The notes below the pieces were generated by a model that saw nothing but the letters and a program-made list of their open reading frames with translations, did not search any database and was not told where the DNA came from. The position numbers and the translations under genes were made by a program. 64,000 nucleotides of DNA from assembly GCA_050249835.1 (NCBI GenBank), contig JBFWPT010000006.1:1-64000 (forward strand), in the 5' to 3' direction. Below are positions 8,488 to 15,462 of the stretch, one piece after another; the first letter of the stretch is position 1; each line of letters opens with the position of its first letter. Source of the DNA: Miltoncostaea sp050249835 (GTDB taxonomy: Bacteria; Actinomycetota; Thermoleophilia; Miltoncostaeales; Miltoncostaeaceae).

Positions 8488-9978
8488 CTAGTCGAGGCGG
8501 ACCGTGACGTCCCGCTCGACCGACTGGTTCGGCTCGGCCACCGTGAAGACCGCGTCGGTGCCGCTCTCGCCGCTGCCGATGGCCGCGCAGTAGCTCGGCA
8601 GGCTGCCGTCCATGGGCTGGCCGTTGACCGCGGTGACGAGGACCGGCCCCTGCCCGAAGCCCGCCTCCGCGGCGGGCGAGCCGGGCACCGCCGTGGTGAC
8701 CACGAGGCCGGGGCTGGCGGGGAGACCGGCGGCGGCGAGCTGGTCGGCGACCTCGGCCGGGTCGGTGACGTGGATGAAGCCCATGCCGGTCCAGCCGATC
8801 GAGCGGCCGGAGCGGAGCGTCGGGATGATCTCCTTCACCCGGTCGACCCCGATGGCGTACCCCTGGCCCTGGATGGTGCGGCCGCCCAGGAGCGTGATGC
8901 CGGCCGAGTTGACGCCCACCAGCTCGGCGGCCTCGTTCACGAGCGGCCCGCCCGAGTTGCCCGGGTTGATGGCCGCGTCCGTCTGGATGACGTTCGGGTA
9001 CTGCGGCACGTCCACGGCGAGGCGGTCGAAGCGCGTGTTCACCACCGAGACGACGCCCGTCGTGGTGGTGAGGTTGTCCCGCTCCGATGCCGTGCCGGGG
9101 AACCCGACCGCGATGACCGTCTGACCCTGGCGGAGGGCCATCTGGTCGCCGAGCGGCAGCGTGACGAGCCCGGCGCGGTCCGCGACCTGCAGCAGGGCGA
9201 GATCCTCGCACGGGGCGGCGCCCACGAGCGTGGCCTCGCGCTGGTCGTCATCGACGCCGACGGTCCAGCCCGTGCCGCCGTTGACGACGTGGTTGTTGGT
9301 GACGATGAGGCCCTGCTCGGCGTCGAGCACCCAGCCGGTGCCGCTGCCCGAGGGCTGGCCGTCCTCGAGCGTGGTGACGGCCACCGTGGACGGGCGGACC
9401 GCGTCGACGATCTCGGGGATGGTCTTGGCCGTGGGCTCGTCGTCGTCGCTGCTGAAGACGCCGGTCACGGCGAGCACGACGGCCACCCCGGCGATCACGA
9501 CGGCGAGGGCGCCGAGCACGACCGACCAGCGGGTGGTGCGGCGCAGCTTGATCCGCTCGATGACGGACGGGGTCGGCCCCTGGTCGCCCAGGCTCCGCGG
9601 GGGCGGCGGGTTGTCCACCGGCTGCCGCGGGGGCGGGGGCGTGACCGGCGGCGGCGCCTCGCCGACGACGGTGGCGGTCTGGGAGACCGGCTCCCGCGTC
9701 GCCGACATCACCGTGTCGCCGAACTTCAGCTCCTCGCCGCCCGACAGGGTGACGGGGCCGGTGAGCTTGTGCCCGTTGACCCAGGTGCCGTTGGCGGAGT
9801 CCAGGTCGTGCAGCTCGGCGCTGCCGTCGGGCAGCACGCGCAGGTAGGCGTGCCGGCGCGACGCGCGCGCGTCGTCGAGCGTGAGATCGCACGAGGGATC
9901 ACGGCCGACCACGAAACGGTCACCCGTGGCCTGGACGCTACGCCCCTTCGCCGTCCCCTCAGTGAACGTGAGCCACAT
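8488..9978 (-). CDS. FHA-transmembrane-HtrA serine protease
   Basis: A 496-residue single-pass membrane protein. Residues 1-95 are an FHA phosphothreonine-binding domain (VVGRDPSCDL, SRRHA, NGTWVNG). A Pro-rich linker leads to a membrane helix at about 151-174. The outer part is a trypsin-fold HtrA/DegP protease with the triad His230 (NNHVV), Asp259 (CEDLALL) and Ser342 (GNSGGPL), then a PDZ-like region (GQGPVLVTAVNG). The inside FHA could couple the protease to a Ser/Thr kinase signal; that is inference from the domain layout. The gene is monocistronic and ends at a hairpin. Confidence 0.85.
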   Translation of the reverse strand: MWLTFTEGTAKGRSVQATGDRFVVGRDPSCDLTLDDARASRRHAYLRVLPDGSAELHDLDSANGTWVNGHKLTGPVTLSGGEELKFGDTVMSATREPVSQTATVVGEAPPPVTPPPPRQPVDNPPPPRSLGDQGPTPSVIERIKLRRTTRWSVVLGALAVVIAGVAVVLAVTGVFSSDDDEPTAKTIPEIVDAVRPSTVAVTTLEDGQPSGSGTGWVLDAEQGLIVTNNHVVNGGTGWTVGVDDDQREATLVGAAPCEDLALLQVADRAGLVTLPLGDQMALRQGQTVIAVGFPGTASERDNLTTTTGVVSVVNTRFDRLAVDVPQYPNVIQTDAAINPGNSGGPLVNEAAELVGVNSAGITLLGGRTIQGQGYAIGVDRVKEIIPTLRSGRSIGWTGMGFIHVTDPAEVADQLAAAGLPASPGLVVTTAVPGSPAAEAGFGQGPVLVTAVNGQPMDGSLPSYCAAIGSGESGTDAVFTVAEPNQSVERDVTVRLD

Positions 9979-10104
9979 GGGCCCGGCCTCCTCCGCCCGC
10001 CCGATCGACGCCGGGAACCTACCTGCCGGTCCGGCCGGTGCCCATCCCCCGCCCGGATGGCCGACACTCCTCGCGGGACTGGTATCCTTCGCCGTCGCCG
10101 TACG

Positions 10105-10182
<78 letters not shown>

Positions 10183-10213
10183 TTCTCCGTCCCGTCCCGC
10201 GACGTCGGTCGCT

Positions 10214-10288
10214 GGGGGTGTAGCTCAGATTGGTTAGAGCACCGGACTGTCAATCCGGAGGCCGCGGGTTCGAGTCCCGTCACTCCCG
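10214..10288 (+). tRNA. tRNA-Asp (GTC anticodon)
   Basis: The acceptor arm GGGGGTG (10214-10220) pairs with CACTCCC (10281-10287) with one G-T wobble. The anticodon loop is CTGTCAA (anticodon GTC) and the T-loop is GTTCGAGTC. A strong hairpin follows at once. Confidence 0.95.
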
Positions 10289-10294
10289 CTTCAC

Positions 10295-10320
10295 GGAAGC
10301 CCGCTGAACAGCGGGCTTCC
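10295..10320. terminator. Bidirectional hairpin after tRNA-Asp
   Basis: A perfect 11-bp stem, GGAAGCCCGCT with AGCGGGCTTCC around loop GAAC, lies between tRNA-Asp and the end of the convergent minus-strand gene, so it can serve both. There is no long T-run. Confidence 0.6.
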
Positions 10321-10325
10321 GCCGT

Positions 10326-10706
10326 TCAGGCACCGGGAGGCAGGTGCCGCCGCGCCGCCTCGATGACGAGTCCGGGCGAGATCGCGCGCCCCCTGGCCCT
10401 GTCCAGCCAGTCCAGGTACTGCTGCGACTCGTAGACCCCGTCCACGAAGCCGGCGGGCCAGCACCGGCGGCACGGGCCCAACGTGCCCAGCCCGTGGCCT
10501 TCGGGCAACTCGCTCGCGTCGACGCCCGCCGCCTCCTCCAAGGGGAGGGGGACGAGCTCCCGGGTGTGCTCGGCGGCCTCGGTCTGCGCGGCGAGGACCA
10601 CCGGGCAGTCCGATACGCGGTGGAACGCACGGTCCGTGGGCGGGAGACGGCCCGCCCGGAACAGGACGAACACCTCCACCTTCGCCGGGTCGGATCGTGC
10701 GTCCAC
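10326..10706 (-). CDS. Hypothetical protein with CxxC pair
   Basis: A 126-residue soluble protein starting at GTG 10706, chosen because a TAGCCT -10 box lies seven bases upstream. It opens with a plausible beta strand (KVEVFVLFRAGRLPP), contains an acidic middle and a CRRCWP motif near residue 86 that could bind metal or form a disulfide, and ends in PGA. I recognise no family. It stands alone at the edge of an accessory patch that also carries a decayed peptidase gene and AbiE. Confidence 0.55.
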   Translation of the reverse strand: MDARSDPAKVEVFVLFRAGRLPPTDRAFHRVSDCPVVLAAQTEAAEHTRELVPLPLEEAAGVDASELPEGHGLGTLGPCRRCWPAGFVDGVYESQQYLDWLDRARGRAISPGLVIEAARRHLPPGA

Positions 10707-10713
10707 ACCGAGG

Positions 10714-10719
10714 AGGCTA
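10714..10719 (-). promoter_or_regulatory. -10 box of leaderless type
   Basis: On the minus strand TAGCCT stands seven bases before the GTG at 10706. Confidence 0.4.
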
Positions 10720-10765
10720 GTAGGGGACGGACATGTGCTCACGCCCGTCGAGCCGGAGGTGGCGT

Positions 10766-11152
10766 GATGCGGTGGGTCGCCCTCGTGGCGGCGATCGGCG
10801 CCGCGTGCCCGCTGGGTCCGGCGGCGGGCACGGCGGGGGTCCCCGGTCACGGCGACGCAGACCGATCCTCGCCGTGGTGCGCGGCGGCGACGTCATCGGC
10901 CTCGTGGGCAACGCGGGCAACTCGGGCGCCCCCCACCTCCACGTCCACGTGACGCGTGGCGCGTCGCCGATCGCCTCGGATGGCGTCCCCTACGCCATCG
11001 ACCGGTTCACCGTCACGGTCCGGACCGCCGGCACGGAGGCGTTCGACCGCGCCGAGGGCGAGGGGGTCGTCCTGCTGGTCACCCCCTTCTCCCCATCCCG
11101 CCCGGTCCGCCGGGCGCTGCCCCTGGACCAGCTCGTCATCCACTTCGGCTGA
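10766..11152 (+). pseudogene. Remnant of an M23 (LytM) peptidase gene
   Basis: An ATG at 10766 opens a good signal peptide (MRWVALVAAIGAACPLGPAAG). About 30 codons later the reading must shift frame to continue as ILAVVRGGDVIGLVGNAGNSGAPHLHVHV, which is the C-terminal active-site region of M23 zinc endopeptidases (H-x-H motif in PHLHVH, GNSG turn). The upstream half of the catalytic domain, with the first metal ligands, is missing. The simplest reading is an internal deletion with frameshift of a secreted cell-wall peptidase. The tail (11000-11152) stays open to a TGA at 11150. It is almost certainly inactive. Confidence 0.65.
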
Positions 11153-11164
11153 TCCGGAGGCGGC

Positions 11165-12103
11165 TCAACTCCGGGATCCGGACCTCGTCCATCCGAGGTT
11201 CGGATCCCAGATCCCGCCCGTTGCGGACCCGTCCAGGACAGGATCGACGAACGCACGCGCCACGGTCAGCGCGTCGTCGAAGCCGAGCGGTGCCCCGCGT
11301 GCAACCTTCGGCCAGCGCGAACGCCAGTCGTCCTCCTGCGCGGTCACCAGGGTGAGCGCCATGGGGAGGCCGGCCGGCAGGGTGCCCCTGGCCCGGCGAC
11401 GCTGCGCCTCGTCAGCGGTCCGGCGGACCAGCTCGGCGCCGTCCAGTCCGCCGACCTGGGCCGCGATCAGGGCCAGGTCGGCGAGGTCGCGGGCCCGGGA
11501 GGACGGCGCACCCTCCACGCCGTGGACCTCGTGTACCGCGCAGACCTTGTCGGCGATCTGCTGAGGGAGCGCCAGCGCGACGGCGCCCGGCACCTGGTCG
11601 ACCGCGTCTCGCCCGGTGAGCGGCGTCTGCGATGCGAGCTCCTCGGCCGGGAGCTCGACCTCCGGCAGGTGAAGGTCGACCGAGAAGCGCGCCCACTCCT
11701 TCGCGCCCAGGCGGGCGACGACCGGCACAGCGAGCGACGCGTGGTCGCCGTCGGGACGATGCGCCTCGGAGCCCTCACCCACGACGAAGGTGAAGAAGTC
11801 CCCGAGGTCGGTCGCAGCGTCCGCGCGAAGGGCCTCGATGGCGATCGCGTGCCCGGCGGCCTGTCCGACGAAGCTGACGTCGACGTCGTTCGAGGTCCGG
11901 TTGGGATCGAGACGGAGGATCAGCGACACGCCGCCCTTCACGAGCCATCCCGTGGGACGAGCGGCGAAGAGGCGGGCCAGGAGCCGCCGGTATGCGACCT
12001 CGCGCATCCGCACGGGACGCTGCTCCTCGGGGAAGGCGGAGGCGACGAGCTGCGCCAGTGCGGCCCGCGTCGCCTCGGGGGTCTTCCATGGCCAGTCGCT
12101 CAT
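11165..12103 (-). CDS. AbiEii-family nucleotidyltransferase toxin
   Basis: A 312-residue member of the AbiEii/AbiGii family, the toxin part of type IV AbiE toxin-antitoxin systems. The nucleotidyltransferase signature is WLVKGGVSLILRLDPNRTSNDVDVSF, with GG and the D-x-D metal-binding pair; LSVDLHLPEVE-like (FSVDLHLPEVEL) supplies a third acidic position and QQIADKVCAV the later conserved Lys. The ATG at 12103 overlaps the antitoxin stop as TGATG (a GTG at 12106 is an alternative), so the pair is coupled. AbiE systems act in phage abortive infection or plasmid/island maintenance. Confidence 0.85.
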   Translation of the reverse strand: MSDWPWKTPEATRAALAQLVASAFPEEQRPVRMREVAYRRLLARLFAARPTGWLVKGGVSLILRLDPNRTSNDVDVSFVGQAAGHAIAIEALRADAATDLGDFFTFVVGEGSEAHRPDGDHASLAVPVVARLGAKEWARFSVDLHLPEVELPAEELASQTPLTGRDAVDQVPGAVALALPQQIADKVCAVHEVHGVEGAPSSRARDLADLALIAAQVGGLDGAELVRRTADEAQRRRARGTLPAGLPMALTLVTAQEDDWRSRWPKVARGAPLGFDDALTVARAFVDPVLDGSATGGIWDPNLGWTRSGSRS

Positions 12104-12732
12104 CACCCGGCGTCCAGGCTCTCGATGAGATGAGCGATCCGGGGACCCGCGCGCGGCCTGCGGATGATGGCCGACCGCAGGTCCCGGTCGCTCATCAGCC
12201 CGCGGCTCATCGCCTCGCGCGCCGCCCTGAGCACGTGATCGGGTTCCTCACCCGCGAGCGCCAGGTCGACGACGGTCCGCGCCGGCGTCGTGACCGGCAT
12301 CCGCAGCAGGATCTCGGGGTGGGTCCACTGCCAGTCGTCCCGGTCGAAGCGGCTCGTGTGTATCTCGAGCCGCGACTTGGGCACGGCGCCCCGCACCGTG
12401 AGGGACGGGAGGTCGGGGATGATGGTCCCGAGGTCCCAGAACGACGCCGCACTCGCGTGGGAGACGATCGCCCGCGGATCGCCGTCGTGCCACTCCCAGG
12501 GAAGGAGCGTGCGTTCCACGGACAACCAGGCGGCCATCTCCCGCTCGTGGGGATGGTGGGTCCCCCGCATGGCGTAGACCCCCCGGCGCACGCGTCGCAG
12601 GTCCCCTCCGCGCACCAGATCCGAGAGGACCGTCCGCTCGACGCCGAGGCGCGCGGCCTGCGCGGTCGTGAGGTACCCACCCTGGTCAGCGGAGATCTGG
12701 ATGAGGCGGTCGAGCGCCTCCCGGCGGGTCAC
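12103..12732 (-). CDS. AbiEi-family antitoxin
   Basis: A 209-residue antitoxin-repressor. The N-terminal winged-helix part (GGYLTTAQAARLGVERTVLSDLVRGGDLRRVRRGVYAM) is the AbiEi N-terminal domain; the rest (PARTVVDLAL, AREAMSRGLMS) is the usual C-terminal antitoxin half. It should dampen the toxin encoded next and repress its own promoter. The GTG start lies seven bases after a TAGCCT box and about 20 bases after a palindrome at 12750-12772, the likely operator. It is the first gene of the two-gene operon. Confidence 0.85.
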   Translation of the reverse strand: MTRREALDRLIQISADQGGYLTTAQAARLGVERTVLSDLVRGGDLRRVRRGVYAMRGTHHPHEREMAAWLSVERTLLPWEWHDGDPRAIVSHASAASFWDLGTIIPDLPSLTVRGAVPKSRLEIHTSRFDRDDWQWTHPEILLRMPVTTPARTVVDLALAGEEPDHVLRAAREAMSRGLMSDRDLRSAIIRRPRAGPRIAHLIESLDAG

Positions 12733-12739
12733 ACCGGTG

Positions 12740-12745
12740 AGGCTA
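12740..12745 (-). promoter_or_regulatory. -10 box of the abiE operon
   Basis: On the minus strand TAGCCT is seven bases before the GTG at 12732, implying a leaderless mRNA for the antitoxin. Confidence 0.5.
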
Positions 12746-12749
12746 CCGC

Positions 12750-12772
12750 TTTGTAGTTGATATGGCTACAAA
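12750..12772 (-). promoter_or_regulatory. Palindromic operator upstream of abiE
   Basis: A perfect inverted repeat TTTGTAG-N9-CTACAAA, AT-rich in a GC-rich setting, overlaps the -35 region of the TAGCCT promoter. AbiEi proteins bind inverted repeats in their own promoters, so this is the likely autoregulation site. Confidence 0.6.
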
Positions 12773-12788
12773 TCGGGTGTCTTGATCC

Positions 12789-13445
12789 TCACGCAGACCA
12801 CCGAAGCATCCACTCGTAGAGCTCCGCCTGGCCGTAGACGTGGTTCCAGTAGCCGCCGACGTGGGTGCCGTCCGGATCCACGCGGAGCACGGTGCGGGGC
12901 TCACCGCCGCGACGGGCGGCGTCGGCTTCGATCGCGGCGACGTCCGCGTGCCGATCCTGGGCGCCGACGGCGATCCAGGCCGGGACGTCGAGGTCCCTCG
13001 CAGAGTCCGGCGGCTGCCAGGAGATGGGCGCGATCGCCGCGATCCGCGGGACCGCCTCCGCCACCTGCCACGTGCCCACGGACCCGAGCGAGATGCCGGT
13101 GACGTAGACCCGTCCCCGGTCGGCCCCGTGCCGCTCCGCGAGCGCGTCGATGAGCCGTTCGATGCGGTCCGTCTCGTCGCCCCAGCCGCCCGCGGTCTGC
13201 GGGCAGGCGACGATGAACGGGAACGGGCCGCCGGCCACGTCCGGAAGCGCGCCCTCGGTGGCGAGATACGGGAGCGAGTGGACCCGCAGCCGGTCGAGCG
13301 TCTCGTCGGTGTGCCCCCGCTCGCCCACCCCGTGGAGGAACACGATCAGCGGCCGCGGCCCATCCGCCGGCGCCCGCGGCGTGAACAGCAGGCAGGGCAT
13401 GACGCCGTCCGGGACGGACTCGCCGAACGGGCCGCCGGCCGTCAC
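12789..13445 (-). CDS. Alpha/beta hydrolase (esterase/depolymerase type)
   Basis: A 218-residue hydrolase. The oxyanion segment IVFLHGVGERG, the nucleophile elbow GISLGSVG, the acid VGAQDRHAD and the histidine PDGTHVGGYW give a complete Ser-Asp-His triad. The HGxGERG form is common in PHB-depolymerase/carboxylesterase-like enzymes that act on small esters. There is no signal peptide. It is the last gene of a minus-strand run with the two metalloproteases, 54 bases after the second; whether it belongs to that operon is uncertain. Substrate unknown. Confidence 0.75.
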   Translation of the reverse strand: MTAGGPFGESVPDGVMPCLLFTPRAPADGPRPLIVFLHGVGERGHTDETLDRLRVHSLPYLATEGALPDVAGGPFPFIVACPQTAGGWGDETDRIERLIDALAERHGADRGRVYVTGISLGSVGTWQVAEAVPRIAAIAPISWQPPDSARDLDVPAWIAVGAQDRHADVAAIEADAARRGGEPRTVLRVDPDGTHVGGYWNHVYGQAELYEWMLRWSA

Positions 13446-13499
13446 GCGCCCGTCAGCAGGGGGACCAGTTGCGCCGAGGGCGGAGGACCGCGACCACAG

Positions 13500-15047
13500 C
13501 TACACCGGCACGGAGCCGTCGGGGGTCGGCACGGGGAGCGGGAAGTCACCGGGCCCGAGGGCCTTCGGCGGCGCGGGCCGGATGCCCCAGGTGCCCGTCG
13601 TCCCGGTGATCGTGCCGAGGGCCTCGAGGAACGTGACGTAGTGGTACGGCCGCACCTGGTCGCCGTTGCTCATGATGCTCTCGTCGTGGTGGGCGAGGAT
13701 CGGCTGCTGTCCCGGGATGAGGCGCTCGGCGAGCGCGGAGTGCCCGGTCGGCGTCCCCACCGGCCGCTCCGTCGCCGGTCCGCCCGGGGTCGCCGGATCG
13801 GCGGTCGGGTACTCGTCGTCCAGGCCGAGCATGTGGCCGAACTCGTGCACCACCACCGTCCGGGTCGCCTCGAACGCCCCGACGGTGATCTTCGCCACCC
13901 GCCAGGCCGGGTCGTCGGGAGCGGCGCCGGCCTCGCCCTCAGCCTTGACGTCCGGGGTCTTGTGGGGCTTGCCCTTCATGATCGCGTCGGCCACGGCGTC
14001 CGCCCGCTTCCGCGAGAGCGTGAGGTTCTTCTCCTCCTCGCCCTCCGCGCTCGCGTGCCCCGTGACCGTCACCGGGAACGGCGGGATGTCGGGGGCGCCG
14101 AGCGTCTGGCCGAACGTCTCCAGCCGCGCGGCGTCCGCGGGGGCGAGCGTGTGACCGGCCTTGGGGAACGAGATCGTCCCGGGGTTGTCCGTGTCCACCT
14201 GGCCGTACCGGGCGCGCGATCCGGTCGTCCGGGTGCGGTGCACCGAGTCGGGGTCCCCGATGCCGCCCGCGTCGCGGGAGCTCTCGTGCAGCCGCCCCTT
14301 GTTCTGGTCGCCCCGCACGTGCGGCCAGGACATGGACTCGGTGAGGCCGGCGTCGTCCGGCCACTTGTTCACGGCGACGACCCACTGGGCCTTGCCGGTG
14401 CCGGTCTTCGGCGCCTCGGCCACGACCACCTTCACGTTCACGGGCGGCAGCGACTCCCACCCCGGCGTCTGCGAGAAGAACACGTACTTCTCGCTCCAGA
14501 TGTCCTGGATCTCCGCGATCGCGTTCGCGGCCCACGCGGTCTCCTCATCCTTGGTCCAGATGAAGTCCTGCCACGTGTAGCCCCGACGGAACACCTCGGC
14601 CAGGCCGCCGATCGCGGCCAGCCACGCGGGGTCGAAGATGTTGCCGTTCGTGAAGTCGAAGCAGACCTTCACGGTGACGATCATCTCGCCGGTGGTCGGC
14701 TCGTAGGCCATGTCGAAGAGGCCGCCGCCGGTGGTCGGCTTGACGTCCTTGAAGATGTAGGACATCGACATGAACGCGGCGAGGTCCGCCGGGATCGCGC
14801 CGGCCGCCGGCACGGGCAGGGGCGGGGCGACGTCCACGGCCGGATCCGGGTCGCGCTGCAGCACGCCGCCGGCGGGCGCGCCCATCAGGCGGGCGACGGC
14901 GGCGTTCCCCGTCGTGCGCTGCAGCGCGAGCAGGGGGTGGTTCCGCGGGAGGTCGGGCGCGGGCGGGGCGGGCGCGCGCTCCTCACCCGGGGGCGCCGGG
15001 TCGTGCCGTGTGCCGTGGCGCGCGAGCCGTGCCGGGGGTACGCCCAT
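13500..15047 (-). CDS. Metalloprotease/OmpA-like protein with eCIS-type motif (copy B)
   Basis: A 515-residue protein without signal peptide or membrane helix. Near residue 40 it carries LLALQRTTGNAAVARLM followed by VLQRD, a motif I know from proteins associated with extracellular contractile injection systems and DUF4157 toxins. Residues about 280-350 resemble an OmpA/MotB domain (TVTGHASAEGEEEKNLTLSRKRADAVADAI), though the usual TGHTD Asp is replaced. Residues about 400-412 are a zinc protease site, VVVHEFGHMLGLDDEY (HExxHxxGxxD). It is about 80% like the protein at 15463-17007. A role as an injected or released protease is inference; no injection-system genes are in the window. Confidence 0.7.
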   Translation of the reverse strand: MGVPPARLARHGTRHDPAPPGEERAPAPPAPDLPRNHPLLALQRTTGNAAVARLMGAPAGGVLQRDPDPAVDVAPPLPVPAAGAIPADLAAFMSMSYIFKDVKPTTGGGLFDMAYEPTTGEMIVTVKVCFDFTNGNIFDPAWLAAIGGLAEVFRRGYTWQDFIWTKDEETAWAANAIAEIQDIWSEKYVFFSQTPGWESLPPVNVKVVVAEAPKTGTGKAQWVVAVNKWPDDAGLTESMSWPHVRGDQNKGRLHESSRDAGGIGDPDSVHRTRTTGSRARYGQVDTDNPGTISFPKAGHTLAPADAARLETFGQTLGAPDIPPFPVTVTGHASAEGEEEKNLTLSRKRADAVADAIMKGKPHKTPDVKAEGEAGAAPDDPAWRVAKITVGAFEATRTVVVHEFGHMLGLDDEYPTADPATPGGPATERPVGTPTGHSALAERLIPGQQPILAHHDESIMSNGDQVRPYHYVTFLEALGTITGTTGTWGIRPAPPKALGPGDFPLPVPTPDGSVPV

Positions 15048-15062
15048 CTCCCGACCGACCCC

Positions 15063-15455
15063 CTATGAGCCGACGAGGAGCGGGACGAGTTGCTCGGTGA
15101 GCCGGGTGAGCTCGGGGAGCCGGGCGCTCCCGACGAGGCCGACCGCGACGGGCCCCTCGTCGAGGCGCGCCTGGAACCACAGGACGGCGTCGGTCGGCCG
15201 TGAGTCCGGGTCGTGGTGCGCGCCCGCGATGGCGGGGAGGTCCGCGCCCTCCAGGGTGGCGCGCACCTCGGCGACGGCGGCCGACGACAGGCGCGGCGCC
15301 GCGGTCCAGTCGCCCCCGGCGCGCATCCCCTCGTGGCGGCCGTCCTCCCACACCCGCCAGCCGGCGGGCACGCCCTCGGGGCTGGTGTAGACGGACTGCA
15401 CCAGCACCCCGTCGGGGGGCGGCGGAGGCGGCGGCGGGTCGGCGGCGGGGGGCAT
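15063..15455 (-). CDS. Small protein between two metalloprotease copies
   Basis: A 130-residue protein with a Pro-rich head (eight Pro in a row) and no signal peptide. The body has strands and helices: VQSVYTSPEGVPAGWRVWEDG, then a WTAAP...LSSAAVAEVRATLEGADLPAI helix and an ARLPELTRLTEQLVPLL helix. The start ATG is seven bases after the upstream metalloprotease stop, and its stop is 15 bases before the next copy, so it is co-transcribed with both. Its general layout recalls emfourin-type inhibitors of protealysin-like proteases, but the match is weak. It could be an inhibitor, a chaperone or an adaptor for the proteases. Confidence 0.6.
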   Translation of the reverse strand: MPPAADPPPPPPPPDGVLVQSVYTSPEGVPAGWRVWEDGRHEGMRAGGDWTAAPRLSSAAVAEVRATLEGADLPAIAGAHHDPDSRPTDAVLWFQARLDEGPVAVGLVGSARLPELTRLTEQLVPLLVGS

Positions 15456-15462
15456 CGATGCG

